From NCBI GenBank assembly GCA_003013855.2, contig ML058464.1, positions 1,086,170-1,150,169 on the forward strand: a DNA stretch of 64,000 nucleotides, written 5' to 3'. The position numbers and the translations under genes were made by a program. The notes under the pieces are model-generated. The model saw only the letters and a program-made list of their open reading frames with translations, was not told where the DNA came from and made no database searches. The DNA is from Liriodendron chinense. Its lineage: Eukaryota; Streptophyta; Magnoliopsida; Magnoliales; Magnoliaceae. Below, one piece after another: positions 11,431 to 22,639 of this stretch (the stretch's first letter is position 1; every line of letters starts with the position of its first letter).

Positions 11431-11585
11431 TAACACCATCTCTGATGAAGGAATAAGTATTAGCCCAAGTTAAATGCACCATATATTGATCAAACAACCA
11501 CGGTCTCCCAACAAAATGTGGTATACATCCATGGGGACCTCGTCACACCATACCCCATCCTTGTACTCAATCCAATAGATTTAAA

Positions 11586-11620
11586 AAAGAAGAAGAAGAA
11601 GAAGAAGAAGAAGAAGAAGC
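11586..11620. repeat. (GAA)n microsatellite in the gypsy #1 protease region
   Basis: About eleven GAA units (with one AAG offset) lie between the protease active-site region and the L-L-G-R-P-W block, interrupting former coding sequence. Confidence 0.85.
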
Positions 11621-11868
11621 TAAGCACCTAAGGTTAACAAAAACTTCTTCTTTCTTGAAGCAACGAATTTGATATAGATGTTAATGCTTATGTTCTTTGA
11701 GTTCTAAATTATCCATCATTTCTTGTGAGACGATGTTCTCATTGCTACACTTGTCTACAAAAATCATGAATATCTTTCTAACAGAAGCATTAGTATAGCG
11801 TGGAAGATACTGTATCACAACCATTGCCCCTTGATTCATCACCTGCAGTATCAACAATCACTCGAGGT

Positions 11869-12178
11869 GTCTATGGTCTAAGAGAAAGAAGAAGAAAAGA
11901 GGAAGAAAGAGAGGAAGAAGAAGAAAAGAAGGGAAAGCTCAATAGACCTCCACACGCCCCCACTCTTTTTATTATATTAGGGCTTCCATTAATTACAAGA
12001 AAATTACCCATACGCCGCTCTCTCTAAAAGTAAAATAATAAAGATCTCATGGGCCTATGAATACTAGCACAAATACAGCAACTAAAGCCCAAACATAAAA
12101 CACAACACATGAGACCCACATAAGACATCAAGGGACCACACTGTGGTTAGGTCAAGTCAGCTTGCACGCGGCCCAACA
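11869..12178 (-). repeat. 3' LTR of copia #1, with candidate target duplication
   Basis: The LTR occupies 11874-12178, about 305 bp, starting TGTTGGGCC on the minus strand and preceded by the polypurine tract GAGGGGGAG. It matches the right LTR (19790-20429 minus its MITE), for example AGGGCTTCCATTAATTACAA. GTGTC at 11867-11871 and at 20430-20434 is a candidate 5-bp target duplication, with two extra bases (TA) on the left. Confidence 0.8.
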
Positions 12179-13064
12179 CTCCCCCTCAAGCTGGAGCATA
12201 TATATTATGAATGCCCCAACTTGACAAAGTATCTATCTAGGGGAGCTCAACTCAAAGCCTTTGTGAACATATGCCTGCTACTTGATCGTGGGACTTAGAA
12301 AATAAGGTGCATATTACCTTGTTAGTAACCTTCTCCCAGATGAAGTGACAGTCGACTTCGATATGCTTGGTTCTCTTGTGAAAAACCGAAATATTGTACA
12401 TGATGCTACTTGATTATCACAGTATAATTTCATAGGAGTGTCCACCACAAACCTGAGCTCACACATTAACATCTTCAACCAAATAAGTTCACACGTGGCA
12501 TGGGCCATGGCCCTATACTTTGCTTCTACAAATGCACTAACTTACGGTGGACCACTTGTTGGCCAGAGAGCCAGCCCAATCTGCATCAGAGAACCCTTCC
12601 ATTCTAAGGTGTCCATTTCTCTTGTAGAGAATCCACTACTAGGAGCTCCCTTTAAATACTTGAGTATGCAAAACATAGCCTCCATATGAGACAAACAAGA
12701 AGCCTTCATAAACTGACTAATTGCACTAACTGGATAAGTAATATCGGGTCGCGTAATTGTTAAATAAATCAACTAGCCAATTAGCTGATGAATCTCCCTA
12801 CATCATCAAATAGTTCCCCTTCATCTATACTTAGCTTTGAATTAGCATCCATGGGAGCAGTAACTAGCTTAGCCCCCAATAGACATGTCTCTTCTAACAA
12901 GTCCATCACATACTTCCTCTACGATAGATTAATTCCCACTTTCAACCTTGCTACCTCAATACTCAGAAAGTATCAAAGGTAACCTAAATCCTTTGTACAA
13001 AAGTGTTATTGCAAGAACTTCAATGCAGATATGCCTACACTATCACTTCCAGTCACATTGATAT

Positions 13065-13630
13065 CATCCACATAGGGCTGCCAATGGACCGAGTTGGCCC
13101 TACGGGCTTTCGAGCCTGGCCTACCTTGGGCCGGGTTTGGACTAGAGTGTTAGGCCTGTGGGTCGGGGTCGGGCCTAAAGTATAAGCCCATTTTTTAAAC
13201 GAGCCAGGACTTGGACTAGGCCGTTCAAAACCTATCAGCCCGGCTCGACCTGAATATTTTTTTCTAAATTTTAATTTTAAATTAAATATTTTCCCTCCTT
13301 TCAAAATTTAAATTTTACATGAATTTTTTCTAAAAATCCATCTCCCTCCCAAAGCTTCTTTTATTCTCTGTAGTGTTGCTGAATTTTTTTTATATATGGA
13401 AAATCAAGATAACAAATGATAATTTCTCTCTATGTGAAAGGTCGGGCTTAGGCTAGGGTCGGGTTCGGGTCGGACTTTGCATTTCTATATTGGGTCGGGC
13501 TCGGGCTAGACTATTGTGGGTTGTCACAGGGCCAGGGCCAGGGTTTCGGCATATGTTGAGAGAGGCGAGCTGGGCTTGGATAGAGCTTGGCCCAGCCCTA
13601 ACCCGGCCCATTGACACCCCTACATCCACA
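13065..13630. mobile_element. 550-bp hAT-like MITE inserted in the copia #1 RT active site
   Basis: The element spans 13073-13622. The 8-bp target duplication CATCCACA is perfect (13065-13072 and 13623-13630). Inverted ends: TAGGGCTGCCAATGG on the left, TAGGGGTGTCAATGG on the right (reverse complement). The interior is rich in GGGCTCGGGC-type repeats (GGTCGGG motifs at 13156-13170 and 13440-13505). No coding capacity. Confidence 0.9.
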
Positions 13631-14399
13631 TATACAACTAGTACAATAGTGTCAGTCTTCCTCTGTCGACAAAAACCAAGTGATTTGCCTAATTGCGTTT
13701 TATCTCGAACTGAAGCACCATGTTACTAAATTTTTCAAACCAAGCATAGGGAGACAATTTCAATCCATAAATTGATTTTCTTAGATGAAAGACTTTTATC
13801 TTACTCCCCTTGAGCAACGAAGCCAAGCGATTGCTCCAATTGCTCCATATACACCTCTTCAAGCAAATCAGCATGAAGAAATACGTTCTTCACATCCAAC
13901 TGGTACAGGGGCCAGTCCAAATTTACAACAATGGAGATCACTACACGTATGGAATGGAGCTTGGACAGAGCTTGGCACGGCCCTAACACGGCCCATTGAC
14001 ACCCCTACATCCACATATACAACTAGTACAATAGTGTCAGTCTTCCTCTGTCAAACAAAAACCAAGTGATTTGCCTAATTGCATTTCATCTCGAACTGAA
14101 GCACCTATGTTACTAAATTTTTCAAACCAAGCATAGGGAGACCATTTCAATCCATAAATTGATTTTCTTAGATGAAAGACTTTGGGACCTGTTTGTTAAA
14201 TCTGAAGTCCCAAGTCTGAACCTGAAATCTGAATCTGAAGTCTAAATCTAAAGACAGAAGACTAGTATTGAATCTAGAGTAACCTGTTTGTTAACTAAGG
14301 TCTTAAATGTTTAAAATATGTTAATGTGACACATTTGCCCCCACCCACCTCGGTGTATCCGAATTGTGTATTGACTATGCCAGTAGGCCCAGCTATTGG

Positions 14400-14840
14400 A
14401 CAGTGTTGTATGGCCCCCATCATAATATGTGTTTTATCCACGCCGTACATCCATCTTTTTCCAAACCATTTTAGGGAATGACCCCAAAAATGAGGATGAT
14501 CCAAATCTCATTTGGCCCTCAACTTTCATGGCCCATTAATGGTCAATCACATGTACTATGGTTCATCTGGGATTTGGATCAAGATGATATTTGTGTGGTC
14601 TCTTCGTCTAGGTGTTTGTGACCTTATCAACAGGTTGGATGGAAAATAAACATTCTGGTGGAGTCCATGAAGCTTTTAATGGTGATGATTCAATCACAAT
14701 GGTTTCCTAGTGGTGTGGTCCACCTAAGATTTAAGCCAGCTTCATTTATGGGATCATACCCTAAAATGGGCTTTCAAAATGGTTGGACGGTGTGGATTTA
14801 AGGCACATACATCACTATAAGCCCCATGGTCAAGGGTCCC
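14400..14840 (+). repeat. GGGGCCCACC-family MITE, copy A
   Basis: Starts near TATGGCCCCCATCATAATAT with TTTTATCCACGCCGTACATCC, ends ...CACATACATCACTATAAGCCCCATGG. The two ends are diverged inverted repeats of each other. Internal landmarks shared with the other copies: a 'GTGACCTTATCAACAGGTTGGATGG' block split over 14621-14643 and a 'CCCTAAAATGGGCTTTCAAAATGG' block near 14759. Confidence 0.75.
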
Positions 14841-14931
14841 ACCCACCTTGGTGGATCCAGGGTCTCACCTAATCCACTCCTGCTAGTGACACCTGAGTAG
14901 TGAGATTTGCTAATGAAGTGACGTCACCAGT

Positions 14932-15362
14932 TCTGTGGGGCCCATCATCATTTATGTGTTATATCCACATTGTTCATCCATTCAGAGAGATCATTTTCGA
15001 GCATGAGCCAAAGAATGAGTGAGGATCCAAAGCTCAAGTGGACCCCACCACAGAAAATAGTGGGGATTGAACCCTACCATTGAAAACTTCTTAAGAGCCA
15101 TAGAAGTTTTTAATCAAGCTGGTATTTGTGTTTCCTCTTCTTCCATGTCTGTGTTAGCTTATGAACAGGTTGGATCTCAAAAAAACATATGGTGGGACCT
15201 AGGAAGGTTTTAATGGTGGGAGTCATTGTCCCCACTATTTTCTATGGTGGAATCCATTTGAGCTTTAGATCTACCTCATTCTTTTTCTCATGCCCTAAAA
15301 TGATCTCTCAAAATAGATGGAAGGTGTGGATACAACACATATATCACGGTGGGGCCCACAAA
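14932..15362 (+). repeat. GGGGCCCACC-family MITE, copy B
   Basis: Starts TTCTGTGGGGCCCATCATC, ends ...TATATCACGGTGGGGCCCAC. Terminal inverted repeats extend about 50 bp with mismatches. Same internal order as copy A, including AGCTCAAGTGGACCCCACCA and CTTATGAACAGGTTGGAT. Confidence 0.85.
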
Positions 15363-15499
15363 AATTGATGACGTGACTTCAGTAGGAATCTCGCTGCTCA
15401 CACTGTAGTAGCTATAAGCGTCCCAAATCTGGCTAGGATTGAGCAATACCCCGAATCTAGCTAAAGGCGCACGGTAGTGTTAACGAAGGTAGTGTGAAA

Positions 15500-15935
15500 G
15501 GGCTCTGTGGGGCCTACCGTGATGTATATGTTTTATCCATACCACCCATCAAGTTTTCCATATCATTTTAGGGAACAAAACAAAAAATAAGACATATCTA
15601 AGGCTCAAGTAGGCCACACTACAAGAAATAGTGGAAATTGGGTGCCTACCATTGAAAACTTATTAGGGCCACAGAAGGCTCTGATCAAGCTGATTTTTCT
15701 GCTTTTCCCTTCATCCCAATTTTTGTGACCTTATGAATAGGTTAGATGGCAAATGAACTTTACAGTGGACCCCATAAAGGTTTTAATGGTAGTCGTTCTA
15801 TTCCCACTGCTTCTTGTGGTGGGGTTAAGCTGAGCATTCAACATGGCTCATTTTTTTCGGATCATGCTCTAGAACTACATAGAAAATTGATCAACGGTGT
15901 GGATCTAATACATAAATCATGGTGGGCTACAAAGA
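15500..15935 (+). repeat. GGGGCCCACC-family MITE, copy C
   Basis: Starts GCTCTGTGGGGCCTACCGTG, ends ...ATAAATCATGGTGGGC. Same orientation and internal order as copies A and B. The three copies lie head to tail in the 2-kb carrier. Confidence 0.8.
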
Positions 15936-18900
15936 AGTGCTTCACGTTAAAATTGGGTTATGTATTACGCAAAGGAGAAAATCTCTCTCGCGGTGGGCAA
16001 TTTTGGACTTTTTTAAAAGAGTCGCGGAGCGCATTCTGAATTCACCATTAAGCTAGACCTCCTGTTGTCGAAAAAATTTGGCAAAAAATCACGGAGCGCT
16101 TTCCACGTTCGGTGTTAACAAACAACAATAAACGTGGAGCGTTTTTAGATTCCACATTAAATTAAAATTTTCAGCATTAACAAACAGGCCCTTAATCTTA
16201 CTCCCCTTGAGCAACAAAGCCAAGTGATTGCTCCAATTGCTCCATATACACCTCTTCAAGCAAATCAACATCAAGAAATGCGTTCTTCACATCCAGCTGG
16301 TACAGGTGTCAGTCCAAATTTACAGCAATGGAGATCACTACACGTATGGAATGGAGCTTGGCCACGGTCAAAGGTCTACGAGTAATCTACACCAAGATTC
16401 TAAGTGTATCCTTTCGCAACCAATCAGGCCCTTAAATGATCCTCGGAGCCATTGGGATTGTATTTGACTGTAATAACCATTTGCACCCTACTACACTGTT
16501 TTCTTGCAGGTAGCTCAGACAAAGTCCAAGTTTGATGTTGATGAAGTGCGACCATTTCTTCTTCCATAGCTCACTTCCACCCATTAATATTGAGAGCCTC
16601 CTAAAAAAATCGAGCACAATATACAGAGGACAAAGACAAAGCAAACTACCGAAAAGAAGGATGTAAGCCATGAAAGCAAACAAAATTAGAGATTGAATTA
16701 TGAGTACAAGAGCATGGACCCTTACGAAGAGCAATGGGCAGATGTCTTCATTCAACAATAATGGTGAAGACTCAAGAGGATGACCTTCAGATGGAATGGT
16801 AGGATTGACAAAGGGCACGTTGATATGCACTTCATCACCTCTCTTGGAACGTCTAAAATAGACCTACAATGGTGGTGGAACTGAATGTTGCACGGGAGCT
16901 TATTGTTTGTGTGAATTTGTATATGGCATCATAGGAAGAGCAATGGAACCCTCATGAAGTTGTAGAGTTCTTCCATCCACCAAAAAATACAGAGCATTTT
17001 CAAAAAAGTGACATCGGTTGACACATACAGTTTACGAGTAATGGGATTATAACACTTGTAACCCCACTGAGTACTAGAATATCCCCCAAAAAACACACTT
17101 TACATCTTTGGGTTCAAATTTATCAAAAACATGGTCAAATTGATGTACAAAGCATGCACACCCAAAAATTTGAGGAGAAATAGATAAATGTTGACGTTGG
17201 GGATATAAAATAGATAAAGTAGTTTTGCCGCCTAAGACCGATGCAGGCATTAGGTTGATGAGATAACATGCGGTCAAAATTGCATCACTATAAAAATCCT
17301 TTAGAACCTTCATATGCAACAACAACACCCTAGTGACCTCAACTAAGTGATGGTTTTTACACTCCGCAACTTCATTTTGCTACGGTGTGTGTGCACATGA
17401 TGTTTGGTGAATAATGCCATGGCATAAAAGATACGAATGAAAATAGTCTGATGTATACTCCTTAGCATTGTCAAATCTTAAAATACACACTTTATCATCA
17501 AATTGAGTTTGGATTTGCATATCGAATTCTTTAAAGCACATAAATACCTCAAAACGGTCTTTCATAAAATATAACCATGTCATTCTACAACAATCATCTA
17601 CAAAGACAACAAAATATTTAAAATTAGATAAACTGGAATATGAACTAGATCATAAACATCTGAATGTATCAAATAAAATGGTTTGTAACTTATTTTATCT
17701 TCGCAAGACAAAAGTCACAAGCTTCACACTGTAACCTAGACACATACAAAAAAGACGGGACAATAATCTTCAAACTATTTAAGGATGGGTGAACAAGCCT
17801 GGAGTGCCACTGATGAGGGGAGATGTTGGTCTACGGTGCAACTCCAGCTCCAGTTGTTCCATGATAGAAGTAGTAGAGTCCATTTGATTCATGCCTTGTA
17901 CCAATCCTCCTCCTCGTCTTTAGATCTTAAAACTCACAATAGGAATGATAGAATTTGAAAGAACAATTTTGGGCTTTGGTTAGTTTACTAGCAAATAAGT
18001 AGTCTAAAGGAAACTTAGGAATGTGGAAGACTAAAGGCGATAAAAGATTGGGTGTAAAATAGACAATGCCCTCCCCAGAAATACTAGTTGATGTACCATC
18101 GGCTAGTGTGACAAGAGATGGATAAGGACTGGACTAACTCGAACAGTATACTACGCTTACTATTCATATGGTCAGAAGCGCCAAAATCAATAATACAAGG
18201 GATACTCTCAGAAAACGTAGAGCAAAATGTACCTGACTGGGCAAAAGTTAAAATAGAGGAAGAGGCGTGGATGAAGTGGTCTCTCACAAGCTTAGCATAT
18301 TCTTCATTGGACATAATACTTGTGTCACCGGAAGTACTCAATTCAGCAGAAGTGGTAAACTAGGATACATACCCTTCAGAACCATCATCCAATGAGCAGG
18401 CTTGATTAGCCCAAGCCATCTTTCCCACTAAATCTCAGTACGTATCAACAGTGTGATTGTTGAGGCCATAGTGAGTGCAGTGTCGACTACAACGACAGTG
18501 ACCACTACCGCCACAAGAATTTATGCCACATGCCTCCCCACATACTTCTACCTTGAACATGACCTCCCGCTGAGCCTCTACCTCCGAATCGACCACTATG
18601 ACCACAACCATCTCAGTCTCCCCCCATCACCTCTACCATGATGCAAAGACCAAAGCAAACAAATCGAATGATGAGGAACTTTGTGTAGACATACTAGTTG
18701 TACACTAAACTCTAGGCAAATGCCTCTCTGACAGATGGGATCTTACTCCCTCCGAGAACCGAGGTCTCACAAGCTTGAAATCAAGTCAGAGGCTAGAAGG
18801 GAATTTGGCAACACGGAATTACTCCCTCTGCCTTTGCATAATCTCAACATCTGTTGACAGCAGGATGATACACATTCAATTCTTCCCACATGCCTCACAG

Positions 18901-19775
18901 GACAAAATAATCTTCTCCAACACTCTTATTTCCCTGCTAGAACAGAAATATATTCTTTAGAAGCTTATAAATGCGGGTTAGGTTTTTCTCACCAAAATAT
19001 ATCTCCTTCAAGTTGGTCCCAAACTTCTTTAGCAGTCTTGAAGAAAATAATATTGGCACTAATATGTGTCTCCGTATTGTTCCACAACAATGCCCTAATC
19101 TGGGCATCTTCTAATTCCCAATCATCTTAGTCCTTCATGGTTGATCAAGTTTGGGCAACATTAGATACTTCACTTTTCTTTTCCTAGTTAAGAAAAACTT
19201 CTACCGATGTGGCCCACAGTAGATAGTTTTGTTCCATTCAGTTTAGTTGATGTAATTTGAAGGGACATCGACCTAGATGACAACATAATATTGTTCCTTG
19301 ATTCACTTTCGATATGTATCTTGACAAGGAAAAGAACTTTGAATATACGCCTAGGGAGAACTCTCAACAAGATTGAACTTCACTGCACGTAGAAGGATGA
19401 CAATATCCATGAACAAAATCAACTAGATCATTACCTAATTCTTGGCTTGCACTTTTTCTCCAATCCACACCATCAACAACCTTCACGAATAATTTCTAAC
19501 TTCAAATCTGACCTTATCCTTCAAATTTGATCGTAGAATGAACTATGGATGAAAGATGGCCCACTTGGCCCATCACATAGGTAGAATATAAAAGTGGGCC
19601 TTACACACCTTTGTTGAACATGATTACACCACCCACCAAATGGTGGTACAATGAGAGAAAGGGATTAGATTAGATCAGCCCCAAGAAGGTCGGGGTTTCC
19701 CAAAAAAGAAAAGAAGGACAAAAAGAAAGAGGCGAAAACGGTAGAGAAAGAACAAAACAAGAAAACAGATCACTT

Positions 19776-19789
19776 CTGCTCTAATACCA
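19776..19789 (-). promoter_or_regulatory. Primer binding site of copia #1
   Basis: The minus strand reads TGGTATTAGAGCAG directly after the LTR end (...AAACCCCA), the usual initiator-tRNA-Met primer site of plant copias (TGGTATCAGAGC) with one change. Confidence 0.8.
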
Positions 19790-20434
19790 TGGGGTTTAAG
19801 ATGAAGAGGAAGAAGAAGAGAGGAAAGATAAGAGGAAGGAGAAGAAGAGGGAGCTCAATAGAGCTTCACATGCCCTCACTTTTTATTATATTAGGGCTTC
19901 CATTAATTACAAGAAAATTACCTATATGCCCCACTCAATAAGGGCTTGTTTGGTTTTCCAATTACAACAGTAGATGACTGTAAATGAGTGATGATTATTT
20001 ACTCTTGTAATTGTGTGGTGAGTCTAGTGACATCATTTACATTTGACTGCAATGATGATTTTGCTATATTGTTTTTTTCACTCAAAAATCAATGTAAAAA
20101 TGGTAGTTAAATGTGAAAATGTAATGATTACAATTTACTTTACCTGCTTCCTATACAAGTGTATTCGACTATTGATTCACAAGCCATCAATCCCGTCTAA
20201 ACAAACACCTGGAAATGATAATGATAGCCCATTTACTTTACATTTCAAGAAATTGGAAAACCAAAAGGGGCTTAAAGTAGAATAATAAAGATTTCATGGG
20301 CCTATAAATACTAGCCCAAACACACCAATTGAAGCCTAAAGTCCCAAACATTAAACCCAACTCATGAGAACAACATAAGAAAACAAGGGACAACACATGT
20401 GGTGAGGTCAGCCCACACGTGGTCCAATAGTGTC
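19790..20434 (-). repeat. 5' LTR of copia #1, interrupted by a MITE
   Basis: Spans 19790-20429 (640 bp including a 331-bp insertion, so about 309 bp of LTR, matching the 305-bp left LTR). GTGTC at 20430-20434 is the right candidate target duplication. Shares AGGGCTTCCATTAATTACAA and ATAATAAAGATYTCATGGGC with the left LTR. Confidence 0.85.
19939..20275. mobile_element. 331-bp Harbinger-like MITE in the 5' LTR of copia #1
   Basis: The element spans 19942-20272 with TAA on both sides (19939-19941, 20273-20275). Ends: GGGCTTGTTTGGTTTTCC and, reversed, AGCCCCTTTTGGTTTTCC. The empty site is visible in the left LTR of the same element (12027-12030 region). Tourist-like by its TAA duplication and GGGCYTGTTTGG end. 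Confidence 0.85.
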
Positions 20435-22189
20435 AAAAGCATAGTTCGTGGACAACCAACAACTCACCCCTACCACCATACACATCTACTACATCTTCCC
20501 CAACATGCACCACATCCTCGTATGCATGTTCTTCATATTCCATGTCATCCTCAGCTTTTCATACGGCAAAGAGTGTCTTCAATATATTCTCCTTTCTCAA
20601 CTAATTCACTCTAACTGTATATTAATGTTCAATAACATCAAAAAGAGTGATGCACCAGCTGCCAACGCTTAAAACAGTGTGAAAACAATGCTGTTTTGCC
20701 TCGTCTTAGGTGTACTAGCCCTCGTCCATAACCACCTCACCTCAGATTGAGGTCAGCCATCAGTGGATGCTGGCTCCTCAGCTTTTAATGCAACCATCTA
20801 TGCATCGGGCATCTTAAATACATCCTTAAAGGCCAATTTATTTCTAAGGTCTGGGTTAAGACCATTAAGATAGCTTGAAACCTTTTTGTCTTCATTCACG
20901 AAAACCTGCCCATGATATCAACATACGAAACTCCTAAGTGTATTCATTAATTTGCCAATTTCCTCCCCTAAGATTATGAGATCTTTGTTAGAGATCACAA
21001 GACTCAGTCACAGTTTGTGATGCGGACATCAAACCCTTTAGGGTTTATCAGCATAGGAGGCGAGTGACACCTATATCTTTATGGCTTGATGATGACGGGC
21101 CTAGATCAGTTCGTGACAACTTGCAAGAGCATTGAAGACCTTACACATGTGATTCGAGACATTTGAGAAGACTCCACCTTGGAAAGACATGTGTAAGTTG
21201 CTTGGAGAAGATGATTGGACCGTTGGATCGCGAGGATGGTGTGATCGGACAGTTGGTTCGTCATGGCCCACTTTGTCTTATTTCTCATATTACCCATTGT
21301 CTCAAATCTGAAATTTGATCTCAAAACCTTTGTTTCTTAGATTTTTGTTTCCCTATTCCGAGAAATCCCTTGATTCCTCAGACTAGTGAACCTTATTGAG
21401 CATTGGGATCATGACCATGCAAGATCGGGAGGATTCATCCCTCGTCAGATCTAATCCATGCATGATTTGAAACCCTCACTGTGAGATTGTGATAGTGGCC
21501 CCTTTTATTACATGTTTCCCTTATATTTTTCTTGATTATGATGATAGTTGTTAAATGTTTAATTTAGATTATTCCACTGAATTTTATGTCTCATACATGC
21601 ATGAAAGTTTAGACCGTCCTACATCAGTTTGGAACTTTGTTAACTTCTCTTTCATCTTTTCCCAATAATATGCCTTCTCCTTACCTTAAGGAATTCGTTT
21701 AGCTTGGAGATCATTCTACCATGCTAACACGTGATCGGAAAACTTCATAATTACTAACTTAACCTTCCAATTGTCTACAATTTCCCAATTTCCTTATACT
21801 CTAACACCTTTCCACCTTGTTTGGTCAATTAATGAAGTCGTTAACATGCAAACAACCATGGAATTTCAGAATTTCTAGCTTAATTTTGGGCCCTCTATCA
21901 TGTTCCAACAATTGAAAGATTCGATTATTTGTGTCTTCACAAGCCAGGACCATCCGTTGTTGCATAGGACCTTCCCCTATAGTGTTCACATGCTCCAACT
22001 TCGATCTCTAGATTCCCTCTATACCAAAGCTCACCCACTTAATTACTAAGATTGCCTACCAGTATGCGTGAGTTGATCTACTCGCTCTATGATCTACCTG
22101 TGCAAACTCTTCATGTGTCACCCCCCTACAAAGCAATCCATTAGGAGACAATGTAAAGTAAAAAAATCCCCCAACGATCACTCCCTCAA
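20430..22189 (-). pseudogene. Gypsy #1 gag remnant, with an unexplained insertion
   Basis: Reading the minus strand from the right: an N-terminal block with R-M-V-L-A-C-E-D-T (about 21965-21930); V-K-L-V-I-M-K-F-S-D-H-V-L-A-W (about 21775-21725); A-Y-Y-W-E-K-M-K-E-K-L (about 21690-21650); S-Y-L-N-G-L-N-P-D-L-R-N-K-L (20880-20840); and an acidic stretch ending G-E-L-L-V-V (20460), which continues the frame interrupted by copia #1. About 650 bp near 20995-21640, between gag blocks, matches nothing I know and may be another insertion. Stops throughout. Confidence 0.7.
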
Positions 22190-22372
22190 TGTGGGGCAAC
22201 CTGGTTATCAAGTCAATCAGATCTTGACACCCGTATCACAAAGAAATGGAGGAGTAGACCCACAAGAATATTTGAGTAGAGAGGGAAAAATAACTTCACC
22301 ATTATCAAACTTCCTACTCTTAGAATACTTGAGAAAACTCACAACTCAGAAAATGTAAAATGCCTACCCCCC
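22190..22372 (-). repeat. 5' LTR of gypsy #1, truncated
   Basis: Matches 7574-7760 over about 180 bp (TGTGGGGCAACC, CACAAAGAAATGGAGGAGTA, AGAGAGGGAAAAATAACTT) and then diverges at about 22372, so the outer two thirds of this LTR are lost or replaced. Confidence 0.7.
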
Positions 22373-22639
22373 TCGAGCCTATCCACGCTCTTGTAGCGAC
22401 ATCTTCATACATGTCTCTAATTATATCGATATATCCGCATGGGACCCCTTTTCTCCTTAACTCTTTGTTGTCGAATCAATTGTCTAAGTAGAAAAGTAAT
22501 TTTAATTGTTACCAACCAAAGCTGATTTTATCACATTCTTCGTTTGTTGTCTTAGTATTTGTTCCACCACCCTCTCTATCTTATGCTTCATCTATGTTGA
22601 ATGGCTAAATGTTGTCATTCTTGTTGCAACCTTTGTAAA
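22373..22639. other. Unassigned sequence at the gypsy #1 boundary
   Basis: No match to the rest of the gypsy #1 LTR. A minus-strand frame reads as degenerate coding-like sequence, but I cannot name a family. Confidence 0.4.

Larger units (their letters stand above)
10550..11867 (-). pseudogene. Gypsy #1 protease, start of RT and end of integrase (internally deleted)
   Basis: Minus strand, in gene order: a protease-like stretch (11745-11640: E-N-I-V-S-Q-E-M-M-D-N-L); V-P-M-D-V-Y-H-I-L-L-G-D/R-x-W-L-F-D-Q-Y (11560-11480); the RT leader (11060-10950: A-G-L-L-L-M-R-N-V-Q-H-R-F-D-L-T-P-G, then S-P-A-K); then almost at once the integrase GPY/F region (10800-10580: Y-K-E-G-D-L-V-M, G-T-Y-N-K-L-K-S-K-K-I-G, then T-N-L-M-D-V). 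RT core, RNase H and integrase core are missing between about 10830 and 10905. Stops and frameshifts are present. Copia #1 interrupts the element just upstream. Confidence 0.75.
14181..16194. mobile_element. 2,008-bp PIF/Harbinger-like non-autonomous element
   Basis: The element spans 14184-16191, inside the second copy of the duplicated RT. Ends: GGGACCTGTTTGTTAA on the left and GGGCCTGTTTGTTAA on the right (reverse complement). Flanking TTT (14181-14183) and TTA (16192-16194) fit a 3-bp target duplication with one change. The first duplicated copy (13783-13812) shows the empty site. It carries three copies of the GGGGCCCACC repeat and no transposase. Confidence 0.8.
13575..16356. repeat. 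Tandem duplication of about 395 bp of hAT end plus copia RT
   Basis: The unit 13575-13968 (last about 48 bp of the hAT-like element plus flanking RT sequence) is repeated from 13969. The second copy runs to 14183 and resumes at 16195-16356 after a 2-kb insertion. The junction lies in a shared GAGCTTGGACAGAGCTTGG-like stretch, so short-homology duplication is likely. The third flank (16345-16356) continues into unique RT sequence. Confidence 0.85.
12179..19789 (-). pseudogene. Copia #1 gag-pol, heavily decayed Ty1/copia retrotransposon
   Basis: Minus strand, 5' to 3' (right to left): gag start S-L-Q-I-T-S-T-K-L-N-G-T (about 19270-19230); decayed zinc-finger region (18500-18420); protease I-D-F-G-A-S-D-H-M (18190-18160; normally D-S-G-A); integrase core (17580-17380: T-W-L-Y-F-M-K-D-R, R-F-D-N-A-K-E-Y); integrase C-terminal part (17328-17074: D-A-I-L-T-A-C-Y-L-I-N, F-G-C-A-C-F-V); RT start (about 16560-16440); RT block W-P-L-Y-Q-L-D-V-K-N-V-F-L-H (about 13910-13870, duplicated at 16310-16210); the YVDD region (split at 13065-13630); then L-T-I-T-R-P-D-I-T-Y (12765-12735) and RNase H end A-T-C-E-L-I-W-L-K (12505-12480). 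Many stops and three later insertions. Confidence 0.85.
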
